Position numbers and translations under genes: made by a program. A DNA stretch of 9,057 nt. Source: Sphingobacteriales bacterium. GTDB lineage: Bacteria; Bacteroidota; Bacteroidia; Chitinophagales; Chitinophagaceae. Under the pieces are notes generated by a model. It had not been told where the DNA came from. It did not search any database and was given only the letters and a program-made list of their open reading frames with translations. Every line of letters starts with the position of its first letter. The stretch's first letter is position 1. Location: assembly GCA_024640385.1 (NCBI GenBank), contig JAHEFC010000151.1, positions 1-9,057 on the forward strand, read 5' to 3'. This document shows positions 1-5,942 of the stretch, piece by piece.

Positions 1-136
1 GATCACAGCGGCTGTCAGCAATGGTGAAGTCACGCTGACAGGCAATGTGAAAAAAGCTGATCTGCAGAAAGTGATGCAGGCTGCAAATGAAATAAAACCT
101 AAGAAAGTGGTGAACCAGATGGTTGTAACCAAATAA
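1..136 (+). CDS. BON domain protein, C-terminal end (partial)
   Basis: An open frame enters from the left edge (first full codon at base 2) and stops at TAA 134-136, giving 45 visible residues beginning ITAAVSNGEVTLTG and ending in VVNQMVVTK. The pattern of a short strand with NGEVTLTGNV, a helix with ADLQKVMQAANEI and a final strand KKVVNQMVV matches the last part of a BON domain, a small fold found in periplasmic or cytoplasmic proteins that bind membranes, ions or other proteins. The stop lies 10 bp before the next ATG on the same strand, so it is probably co-transcribed with the LysM gene. The N-terminus is outside the window, so a signal peptide or further BON copies cannot be judged. 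The domain call is from pattern only and the length is unknown. Confidence 0.7.
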   Translation, partial: ITAAVSNGEVTLTGNVKKADLQKVMQAANEIKPKKVVNQMVVTK

Positions 137-146
137 AAAAACTAAC

Positions 147-518
147 ATGGCATTACAAGATAAATACGCGCAACTCGTACAGTACGCAAATGGTAATGGA
201 ATTACCAATCTCACTGTAGTTGAACAGGATGGTGTGCTTTATGTCACCTGCACAGCGCCTTCAAGCAAGTCAAAAGATGAACTCTGGAAGATCTATGAAA
301 GCATAGACCCGGAAATGAGATCGGGAGACCTGGTACTGAACGTTACAGTTGACCAATCTGCCGTACAGACCTACGAGGTCAAGCCAGGAGATAATCTTTC
401 CAAGATAGCCGGTAAATACAGTGGTATCACCTGGAAAGATATTTTTGAGGCCAATAAAGACACCATCAAGGACCCAGACAAGATATTTCCAGGGCAAGTA
501 CTGAAAATTCCGGTATAG
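147..518 (+). CDS. BON-like/LysM small protein (Kbp/YgaU-like architecture)
   Basis: This encodes 123 residues. The C-terminal part, about residues 75-122, is a clear LysM domain: TYEVKPGDNLSKIAGKY, then IFEANKDTIKDPDKIFPGQ and LKIP. LysM commonly binds peptidoglycan or other N-acetylglucosamine polymers. Residues about 5-68 have the alternating strand-helix-strand pattern of a BON domain (DGVLYVTC, then KDELWKIYESI, then LVLNVTV), but this half is less certain. BON plus LysM is the layout of E. coli Kbp (YgaU), a cytoplasmic potassium-binding protein. No signal peptide is visible, which fits a cytoplasmic protein of that type, although the K+ role is only analogy. ATG 147 is chosen because it follows the upstream stop by 10 bp and begins the domain with no spare sequence; there is no Shine-Dalgarno motif. 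The last codons and the TAG stop lie in a palindrome. Confidence 0.85.
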   Translation: MALQDKYAQLVQYANGNGITNLTVVEQDGVLYVTCTAPSSKSKDELWKIYESIDPEMRSGDLVLNVTVDQSAVQTYEVKPGDNLSKIAGKYSGITWKDIFEANKDTIKDPDKIFPGQVLKIPV

Positions 519-533
519 ATACCGGAATTTTCA
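502..533. terminator. Perfect palindrome over the LysM stop codon, likely bidirectional terminator
   Basis: Bases 502-516 (TGAAAATTCCGGTAT) are exactly repeated in inverse at 519-533, with AG between; a realistic RNA loop would be TAGA. The CCGG core is flanked by an A-tract on one side and a T-tract on the other, so transcripts of either strand give a stem ending in U residues. It lies at the end of the LysM gene and before the 3' end of the convergent mutase. The arm encodes the last LysM codons and the TAG stop sits in the loop. Terminator function is inferred. Confidence 0.65.
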
Positions 534-581
534 ATGTGGTGTATGTGATGAATGTGAACAATGTGGGAAATGAATGTGGTG
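534..581. repeat. Short 9-bp-periodic ATGTG repeat
   Basis: The pentamer ATGTG occurs at 534, 543, 552 and 561, exactly 9 bp apart, and again at 574 (13 bp later). The intervening four bases vary (gtgt, atga, aaca). The last copy forms part of the left arm of the hairpin at 568-611. It is non-coding and lies between convergent genes. It may be a decayed microsatellite-like array or a protein-binding array; nothing in the sequence decides. Confidence 0.6.
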
Positions 582-611
582 AATGATCAATTTTATTCAC
601 CACATTCATTT
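568..611. terminator. 17-bp perfect inverted repeat between convergent genes
   Basis: Bases 568-584 (AAATGAATGTGGTGAAT) are perfectly inverted at 595-611, with a 10-base loop (GATCAATTTT). The position, just past the mutase stop on the minus strand and after the LysM gene on the plus strand, is right for a transcription end signal serving both. No clean T-run follows either arm directly, so it is not a textbook intrinsic terminator. It could instead protect mRNA 3' ends. Confidence 0.55.
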
Positions 612-635
612 ATAGCAATTCCTACATTTTTTTCC

Positions 636-2360
636 TTACGGATTCAAATCTGAAATTATCCTCTTGATCCTGCCGTCAAGTTCGGCCTGAACTTGTTCAT
701 ATTCTTCTTTCGAATTCAGCTTCGCATTCACACTGAAATAGAATTTGATCTTGGGCTCCGTACCGGAAGGCCGCGCACTGATCTTGCTGCCATCGGCCAG
801 CAGAAACTGGAGTACATTGCTTTTAGGCAGTGAGATCTTCCACTGTTCCCCGGTCTTCAGATTCTTTCCTTCCTGCTTTTCGTAGTCAAGCAGTTGCACC
901 ACATCTGATCCGCCAAGTGCAAAAGGAGGCGCAGTTCTGAATCTTTCCATCATGGCAGCGATCTGTTGCTGGCCGTCCATTCCCTTTTTTGTAATGGAGA
1001 TCAGGTGTTCCTTGTAGAAGCCGTATTCCAGGTACAGGTCGATCAGCTTCTCATATAAACTGCGACCCTTGTCTTTTTCATATGCCGCCATTTCACAAAG
1101 TATGGCTACCGCGCTCACCGCATCTTTATCCCTTAGCCTGTCACCGATCATCAGGCCATAGGATTCCTCACCTCCGATCACATAATGTTCGCTGCCTTCT
1201 TTTTCCTTGATCAGTTCTGCAATCCATTTGAACCCGGTCAGCACGTTATAACATGTCACGCCGTTCTTTTCAGCAAAAACATCGATCATATCCGTAGTAA
1301 CAATGGTTTTCACCACCATATCATTGGGCTTGGCAAGCCCCTTTGCTTTCCTGGCTTCGATCAGGTAATTGAAAGCAAGCACTGCTGTCTGGTTTCCATT
1401 GACCAGCACCCACTCGCCCTTATGATCCTTGACCCCGATTCCCACACGGTCTGCATCAGGGTCTGTACCAAGTAGTATGTCCGCATCCAGTTCTTTGGCT
1501 TTTTTCAGCCCTATGCTCATGGCTTCGCTTTCCTCAGGATTTGGATAAACCACCGTTGGGAAATTCCCATTGGGCTCGATCTGTTCCTGCACTATATGCA
1601 CATTCGTAAATCCAAAACGCCTGAGTATTTCTGGAACCAGTTTAATACCTGTGCCATGTATAGGGGTGTATACGATTTTAAGGTTATTCTGCCTGGCAAT
1701 CACTTCCGGATAAACGCTCAATCCTTTGACCATTTCATAATACGCTTCATCCATCTCTTCACCAATGATGGTGATATTCTCTTCTCCTCCACTCCATTTA
1801 ACATCCTCCACCGCCGTGATCTTGTCTACTTCCCTGATCACATTCTTGTCGTGCGGAGGCACCAGCTGTCCGCCATCACTCCAATAGGCTTTATATCCAT
1901 TGTATTCTTTCGGATTATGAGAAGCCGTACATACCACACCGCCATGGCAGTGTTTATGTCTTATGGTGAAAGACAATTCCGGCGTGGGACGAAGGCTTTC
2001 AAACAGGAATACCCTGATCCCGTTGGCTGCCATCACATTGGCCGTGATCTCTGCAAACTGCCTGCTGTTATTGCGGCTGTCGTGCGCAATGGCCACTTTG
2101 ACCGTTTCGTTCGGAAAAGACGCTTTGAGATAATTGGCATATCCCTGGGTACACATGCCTATGGTGTATTTATTGATCCGGTTGGTGCCAACGCCCATGA
2201 TCCCTCTTAATCCGCCCGTGCCGAATTCCAGGTTCCGGTAAAATGCATCTGCAAGCTCCCCGGGGTTCTCTTCGGATAATTTTTTGATCTCTGATTTCGT
2301 TTCTTCATCATAATTCCCGTCCAACCAGGCCTGTACGCGTTGCTGAATAGCAGCATCCAT
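636..2360 (-). CDS. Phospho-sugar mutase (phosphoglucomutase/phosphomannomutase, PgcA/PGM2 type)
   Basis: This 574-residue cytoplasmic enzyme of the alpha-D-phosphohexomutase superfamily should interconvert hexose 1- and 6-phosphates, feeding glycogen, nucleotide-sugar and cell-envelope synthesis. All four signature loops are visible: the catalytic phosphoserine loop TASHNPKEYNGYK with S147; the Mg2+ loop DPDADR at 300-305; the sugar-binding GGEESYG at 396-402; and the phosphate-binding RPSGTEPK at 530-537. The FGTGGLRG motif near residues 46-53 is typical of the long PgcA/PGM2 branch, whose members are about 570-600 residues. Glucose versus mannose or pentose phosphate preference cannot be read from the sequence. 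The gene is monocistronic, converging on the BON/LysM pair and diverging from the DUF2279 gene. The ATG at 2360 gives the usual N-terminus; no Shine-Dalgarno motif precedes it. Confidence 0.96.
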   Translation of the reverse strand: MDAAIQQRVQAWLDGNYDEETKSEIKKLSEENPGELADAFYRNLEFGTGGLRGIMGVGTNRINKYTIGMCTQGYANYLKASFPNETVKVAIAHDSRNNSRQFAEITANVMAANGIRVFLFESLRPTPELSFTIRHKHCHGGVVCTASHNPKEYNGYKAYWSDGGQLVPPHDKNVIREVDKITAVEDVKWSGGEENITIIGEEMDEAYYEMVKGLSVYPEVIARQNNLKIVYTPIHGTGIKLVPEILRRFGFTNVHIVQEQIEPNGNFPTVVYPNPEESEAMSIGLKKAKELDADILLGTDPDADRVGIGVKDHKGEWVLVNGNQTAVLAFNYLIEARKAKGLAKPNDMVVKTIVTTDMIDVFAEKNGVTCYNVLTGFKWIAELIKEKEGSEHYVIGGEESYGLMIGDRLRDKDAVSAVAILCEMAAYEKDKGRSLYEKLIDLYLEYGFYKEHLISITKKGMDGQQQIAAMMERFRTAPPFALGGSDVVQLLDYEKQEGKNLKTGEQWKISLPKSNVLQFLLADGSKISARPSGTEPKIKFYFSVNAKLNSKEEYEQVQAELDGRIKRIISDLNP

Positions 2361-2406
2361 AAGTCAATATTTTAAATGATAGGTTAAGACGATGAAGATA
2401 TTGAAT

Positions 2407-2421
2407 TTTACAAATTGTAAA
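2407..2421. promoter_or_regulatory. 15-bp palindrome between divergent genes (possible operator)
   Basis: TTTACAAATTGTAAA is a perfect 7-bp inverted repeat around one central base. It lies in the 88-bp region between the divergent mutase and DUF2279 genes. Its right half contains the TTG proposed as the -33 element of the DUF2279 promoter. On the other strand it includes TACAATTTG, one base longer than the Bacteroidota -7 consensus. A regulator bound here could affect both genes; this is inference. Confidence 0.4.
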
Positions 2422-2446
2422 TCCTGATCACCGGATTGTATTTTTG
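2415..2446 (+). promoter_or_regulatory. Bacteroidota-type promoter for the DUF2279 gene
   Basis: TTG at 2415-2417 and TATTTTTG at 2439-2446 are separated by 21 bp and fit the Bacteroidota sigma-factor consensus (TTG about 19-21 bp before TAnnTTTG). The -7 box ends only 2 bp before the ATG at 2449, which would place the transcript start at or next to the start codon. Confidence 0.5.
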
Positions 2447-2448
2447 CC

Positions 2449-3378
2449 ATGTTGCGTACGATCATCATATCCCTCCTCTTTCTATTATGCGGACACCTTT
2501 CCCGGGCTTCGGATAAGGTTGCCGATACCTCTTCACCGGATAAAACCAGGGTTTGGATCGTTGCTGCTGGCCATGCAGCGATCTGGACAGGCACTTTTAT
2601 AGCCCTCAACCAGGCATGGTATTCAGATTATCCAAAGCAGGAGTTTCACTTTTTTAACGACTGGGCAGAATGGCAGCAGATGGACAAAGCCGGCCACGTC
2701 TGGACAAGCTACCAGTTGAGCCGCTTATCCGGTGATGTATGGAAATGGTCAGGCGTTTCAGAAAAAAAAGCGATCTGGCTGGGTGGCATCAGCGGGCTTG
2801 CTTTCCAGAGCATCATAGAGATCCAGGATGGATTTTCAGAGAAATGGGGATTCAGCCTCTATGATATGGCGGCCAATGTGGTAGGGTCAGGGCTCTATGT
2901 CAGCCAGGGCCTGATCTGGAAACAACAAAGGTTCCAGGTGAAATTCAGTTATTACCCCTACGCATACCCGCCGGAACTTGAACCGAGGGCTGATGAGCTT
3001 TTTGGGGCGCAGGGCATTGAACGGGTGCTGAAAGACTACAACAGTCAGACCTATTGGCTGAATATGAATCTCAGGGATTTCTTCCCCGATAGCGGCATTC
3101 CCAAATGGCTGAACCTGTCATTAGGTTACAGTGCGAGGCTGATGCTTGGAGGGCGTGAGAATATTTGGGAAGATGAATCAGGGCAGGTCTATGATTATTC
3201 AAGCATACCCCGTTACCGGAGATTTTTCCTGTCTGCCGATATCGACCTCACCCGGATCAGAACCAAAAGCCCCTTCCTGCGTTCGGTATTCTCTGCCCTG
3301 AACATGATCAAAATACCGGCACCTGCCCTGGAGTATAACACCCAGGGCCAATGGAAATTCCACGGCTTTTATTTTTGA
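2449..3378 (+). CDS. Secreted DUF2279 family protein, envelope-associated
   Basis: This encodes 309 residues. An N-terminal signal peptide is visible: MLR, a hydrophobic stretch to about residue 14, then a likely cleavage after SRA at residue 20. C14 lacks a proper lipobox, so a lipoprotein is unlikely. The DUF2279 core spans about residues 65-155, with conserved-looking DWAEWQQMDKAGH (71-83) and EIQDGFSEKWGFSLYD (124-139) and a hydrophobic, glycine-rich segment between them. The C-terminal half is rich in aromatic, alternating residues and ends in FYF, a terminal aromatic like those of outer-membrane beta-barrels. It is therefore probably periplasmic or outer-membrane associated. The family has no assigned function. 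ATG 2449 is kept because any later start would remove the signal peptide. It stands alone, diverges from the mutase and ends directly against the phosphoribosyltransferase gene. Confidence 0.85.
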   Translation: MLRTIIISLLFLLCGHLSRASDKVADTSSPDKTRVWIVAAGHAAIWTGTFIALNQAWYSDYPKQEFHFFNDWAEWQQMDKAGHVWTSYQLSRLSGDVWKWSGVSEKKAIWLGGISGLAFQSIIEIQDGFSEKWGFSLYDMAANVVGSGLYVSQGLIWKQQRFQVKFSYYPYAYPPELEPRADELFGAQGIERVLKDYNSQTYWLNMNLRDFFPDSGIPKWLNLSLGYSARLMLGGRENIWEDESGQVYDYSSIPRYRRFFLSADIDLTRIRTKSPFLRSVFSALNMIKIPAPALEYNTQGQWKFHGFYF

Positions 3379-3882
3379 TCAGACAACATAAGCACCTTCG
3401 ACAGTGTCGCCGGTCACTTCTACAAAAATATGTTCGTGAAGGAATGTTGACAATGAAAGACCGACATAATCAGGGTGTACCGGGTATTTTTTATGACTGC
3501 GTTCAACCATTACCAGTGTTTGTATTTTCCGGGGATAGGATTCTAAAAAAGGTTTTAACGCGTAAGTCAGGGTTTTTCCGCTGTTGGTCACATCGTCTAC
3601 AATGATCACCACCTGGTTGGAAAAGTCCACCGGGCGATCAATTGAAACCACTGAGGGATGCTTTTTGTCCAGGGAAACTGATATCACTTCTGTTGATTTG
3701 CCGGATATCTCATGAACAATGGCAGCAATTGAACGGGCCACTACCAGGCCATTATCAGCTATGCCGGCAAACAGGATGTGATCGGCTTCAGTATTATTCT
3801 CCAGTATTTCATAAGCCATCCTCCTCATCTTTTTTTTGGCAGCATCAGCATTGAGGATGTAATTTTTTTCAATAGAGGGCAT
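3379..3882 (-). CDS. PyrR-like type I phosphoribosyltransferase
   Basis: This 167-residue cytoplasmic protein has the type I phosphoribosyltransferase fold. The PRPP-binding loop VVIIVDDVTNSGKT occupies residues 91-104, with the two acidic residues D96 and D97. An earlier ILFAGIADNGLVVAR segment (36-50) matches the loop near the pyrophosphate site. The C-terminal part (KKYPVHPDYVGLSLST, then a short EHIFVEV strand) resembles PyrR, the uracil phosphoribosyltransferase and pyr-operon attenuator. Hypoxanthine/guanine-type enzymes share the fold, so the base used is uncertain. No pyrimidine genes or attenuator leader are next to it, so a regulatory role is not supported here. The start at 3882 begins the fold normally. 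Its TGA stop shares TGATCA with the convergent DUF2279 gene. Confidence 0.85.
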   Translation of the reverse strand: MPSIEKNYILNADAAKKKMRRMAYEILENNTEADHILFAGIADNGLVVARSIAAIVHEISGKSTEVISVSLDKKHPSVVSIDRPVDFSNQVVIIVDDVTNSGKTLTYALKPFLESYPRKIQTLVMVERSHKKYPVHPDYVGLSLSTFLHEHIFVEVTGDTVEGAYVV

Positions 3883-3912
3883 TGCTTTCGGTTTATATTA
3901 CATGTAAATTAG
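3882..3912 (+). promoter_or_regulatory. Possible promoter for the membrane Fe-S gene
   Basis: TTG at 3882-3884 lies 20 bp before TAAATTAG at 3905-3912, which differs from TAnnTTTG at one base. The ATG is at 3932, giving a leader of roughly 15 bases. The spacing is right but one box is imperfect, so this is a weak call. The same 49-bp region must also serve the divergent phosphoribosyltransferase. Confidence 0.35.
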
Positions 3913-3921
3913 CAAATAGTA
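3913..3921 (-). promoter_or_regulatory. Possible -7 box for the phosphoribosyltransferase gene
   Basis: Read on the minus strand, this is TACTATTTG: TA and TTTG separated by three bases instead of two. It lies about 30 bases before the ATG at 3882. No clear TTG element was found at the usual distance, so support is slight. Confidence 0.25.
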
Positions 3922-3931
3922 ACCATTGCTT

Positions 3932-5248
3932 ATGGAATTCATCCAGCAAATCATCTTTCTGCTTTTGACTGCCGCGGCCATCTGGCTGTTCAGCAGAAAG
4001 ATCACTGAACTAAGAAGAAATATCAACCTTGGAAGGCCGGAGGACTTCACCGGTCACTCAGCGGAAAGGTGGAGGAACGTAATTCTTCTTGCATTCGGTC
4101 AGAAAAAAATGTTTGCCAAACCCCTGGTGGCTGTTTTCCATTTTGTGATCTATGCAGGCTTTATCATCATCAACATCGAGGTGATCGAGATCCTTGTGGA
4201 CGGCTTGTTCGGCTTTCACCGCGTACTTGCATCGCCCCTTGATGCTTTCTATCCCTGGCTGATCAACGCTTTTGAATTCCTGGCGGTTGCCGTGATCTTG
4301 GTCTGCCTGATTTTCCTGGCAAGAAGAAATGTATTAAAGGTCAGGCGGCTGAACCTTCCGGAACTCGACGGATTTCCAAGGAATGACGCCAATATCATAC
4401 TGATCACCGAGATCATTCTCATGTCACTGTTTCTTACCCTCAATGCCACTGACACCATTTTGCAGGTAAGAGGTATTTATCCCTATGCTGATAATTCAAC
4501 TGGTAATTTTGCATTTTCCTCACTGCTTCATCCATTGTTTGAAAGACTGGGCGACAGTACGTTAATCGGAGTTGAAAGAGCTGCCTGGTGGATGCATATC
4601 ATCGGAATATTTGCCTTTCTGAATTACCTGCCCTACTCAAAACATCTGCACATCCTGTTTGCTTTCCCGAATGCATACTATGCGCGGCTCCAGCCACAGG
4701 GTAAGATGCAGAATATGCCGGAAATACAAAAGGAAGTTTTGTATGCCATGCAGCCTGAACTCGCTCCTTCCGTCAATGAAGAGCCTCCAAAACGCTTTGG
4801 TGCAAAAGATATTTTTGACCTGAGCTGGAGAAATCTTCTTGATGCTTACAGCTGCACGGAATGTGGACGATGTACTGCATCGTGCCCGGCCAATATCACC
4901 GGCAAACTACTTTCGCCCCGAAAGATCATGATGGCCACGCGGGACAGAATGGAGGAAGTGGGCAGGAATATCAGAACAAACGGAGAATTCAAAGATGATG
5001 GCAGATCATTGCTGCACAACTATATCAGCCAGGAAGAGATCCGTGCCTGCACCACCTGCAACGCCTGTGTGGAAGCCTGCCCTGTAGCCATCAGTCCGCT
5101 TGATATCATAGTACAGCTGCGGCGTTACCAGGCCATGGAAGAAAGCAATGTGCCGGCAGAGTGGAGTGCCATGTTCAGTAATACAGAAAATAATTTTGCT
5201 CCCTGGAAATTCTCTCCGGATGACAGAGACAAGTGGATAGAGAGTTAG
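3932..5248 (+). CDS. Membrane-anchored dicluster [4Fe-4S] electron-transfer protein
   Basis: This encodes 438 residues. The N-terminal two thirds is a membrane domain with about five segments (roughly 3-20, 62-88, 108-131, 153-171, 217-235). Histidines H70 and H222, with H238/H240 nearby, could bind heme as in NarI-type cytochrome b subunits; this is inference. The C-terminal soluble part has two canonical clusters, C308/C311/C314/C318-P and C373/C376/C379/C383-P. The layout matches heterodisulfide-reductase-like Fe-S subunits and the membrane part of ETF:menaquinone oxidoreductases, so it probably passes electrons between a soluble carrier and quinone. In-frame TTG 3926 is possible, but ATG 3932 is preferred because it is the stronger start and costs only two residues. 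No Shine-Dalgarno motif is seen. Its expected CCG-domain partner is 3.2 kb downstream at 8418, not adjacent. Confidence 0.88.
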   Translation: MEFIQQIIFLLLTAAAIWLFSRKITELRRNINLGRPEDFTGHSAERWRNVILLAFGQKKMFAKPLVAVFHFVIYAGFIIINIEVIEILVDGLFGFHRVLASPLDAFYPWLINAFEFLAVAVILVCLIFLARRNVLKVRRLNLPELDGFPRNDANIILITEIILMSLFLTLNATDTILQVRGIYPYADNSTGNFAFSSLLHPLFERLGDSTLIGVERAAWWMHIIGIFAFLNYLPYSKHLHILFAFPNAYYARLQPQGKMQNMPEIQKEVLYAMQPELAPSVNEEPPKRFGAKDIFDLSWRNLLDAYSCTECGRCTASCPANITGKLLSPRKIMMATRDRMEEVGRNIRTNGEFKDDGRSLLHNYISQEEIRACTTCNACVEACPVAISPLDIIVQLRRYQAMEESNVPAEWSAMFSNTENNFAPWKFSPDDRDKWIES

Positions 5249-5272
5249 ATAGTAAGGTAGTTAGATAGTAAG
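5244..5272. repeat. 13-bp tandem direct repeat at the Fe-S gene stop
   Basis: GTTAGATAGTAAG occurs at 5244-5256 and again at 5260-5272, separated by three bases. The first copy contains the TAG stop of the Fe-S gene and the second ends two bases before the stop codon of the convergent transporter gene. It fills nearly the whole 25-bp gap. It is probably a local duplication; no terminator hairpin was found here. Confidence 0.7.
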
Positions 5273-5273
5273 T

Positions 5274-5942
5274 TTACTGCATTTCAGAGATCGCGTCTTT
5301 TTGCTTTACCATCCTGATCAATTGTATAACAGCAGTGACCAGGAAAATGCCGCCAATGGTCCATTGAATAACATCCTGCCTGGCATTCATTGAATCTACC
5401 AGGAATTTACCACCAAATATGAATATGCAATGTCCGATAAAGGTGCCTATGCCTATTCCCGCTATATAAGGAATGTAATGATTCTTATCCCTGTCAAGCA
5501 CGTTCCTGCTACTCAGTACAGTGCTCCAGCCGAACCAGAACGGTATCTGCAATGGATTTACAGCACTCATGCCAGCTCCCAGCCAGAAACGGTGAATGGT
5601 ATTTGAAAGAATTGGACTGGACTTTACAGAAGGATTCATCGCCGCATAAAAACTCGAGACAGCGAGTGCCAATATGATCACAAGGGTAAACCATTCCATC
5701 CCCATCAGCAGCTTTTTGTGCTGCCTGAACCAGCCCATGGCCACCAGGGTAACCCTGACATAAGCCACCTCAACCAGCAGCGCGCCGGCTGAGAAGTACA
5801 GCGCAGGCCTGAAACCATCTGCTATAGATATCTCCATGGCTGAAATATTCAGTGTTCCCATGGGCAAAGTGCCGAGGAAACTGATGAACATACCGGTCAT
5901 AAATATGCGTAGCAAGCAGGATTTTTTTATTGAACTATTCAC
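5274..5942 (-). CDS. LysE-type transporter
   Basis: This encodes 222 residues with about six hydrophobic segments, the usual size and topology of the LysE/RhtB exporter superfamily, which moves amino acids or similar small molecules out of the cell. The first segment carries FLGTLPMGTLN (22-32), in the place of the family's G-x-x-PG motif. A second conserved-looking motif, NPLQIPFWFGW, lies at 129-139. The substrate cannot be predicted. The start is GTG at 5940-5942, overlapping the end of the ATP-grasp gene by 8 bp and so probably translationally coupled; ATG at 5898-5900 (residue 15) would also leave an intact first membrane segment. It is the last gene of the minus-strand cluster, suggesting that it exports the product of the genes before it. 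Confidence 0.85.
   Translation of the reverse strand: MNSSIKKSCLLRIFMTGMFISFLGTLPMGTLNISAMEISIADGFRPALYFSAGALLVEVAYVRVTLVAMGWFRQHKKLLMGMEWFTLVIILALAVSSFYAAMNPSVKSSPILSNTIHRFWLGAGMSAVNPLQIPFWFGWSTVLSSRNVLDRDKNHYIPYIAGIGIGTFIGHCIFIFGGKFLVDSMNARQDVIQWTIGGIFLVTAVIQLIRMVKQKDAISEMQ

Noticed and set aside
534..581. CRISPR-like array
   Set aside because: Units are only 9 bp with variable 4-bp gaps, far too short, and there are no cas genes.
1596..2210. 204-codon plus-strand open frame
   Set aside because: It is antisense to the conserved mutase active-site region and its translation looks random.
2364..2609. 81-codon minus-strand frame upstream of the mutase
   Set aside because: It covers the promoter region and the antisense of a well-supported signal peptide; no domain is visible.
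3926..3931. TTG start six bases upstream for the membrane Fe-S protein
   Set aside because: ATG at 3932 is in frame, costs only two residues and leaves the first membrane segment whole.
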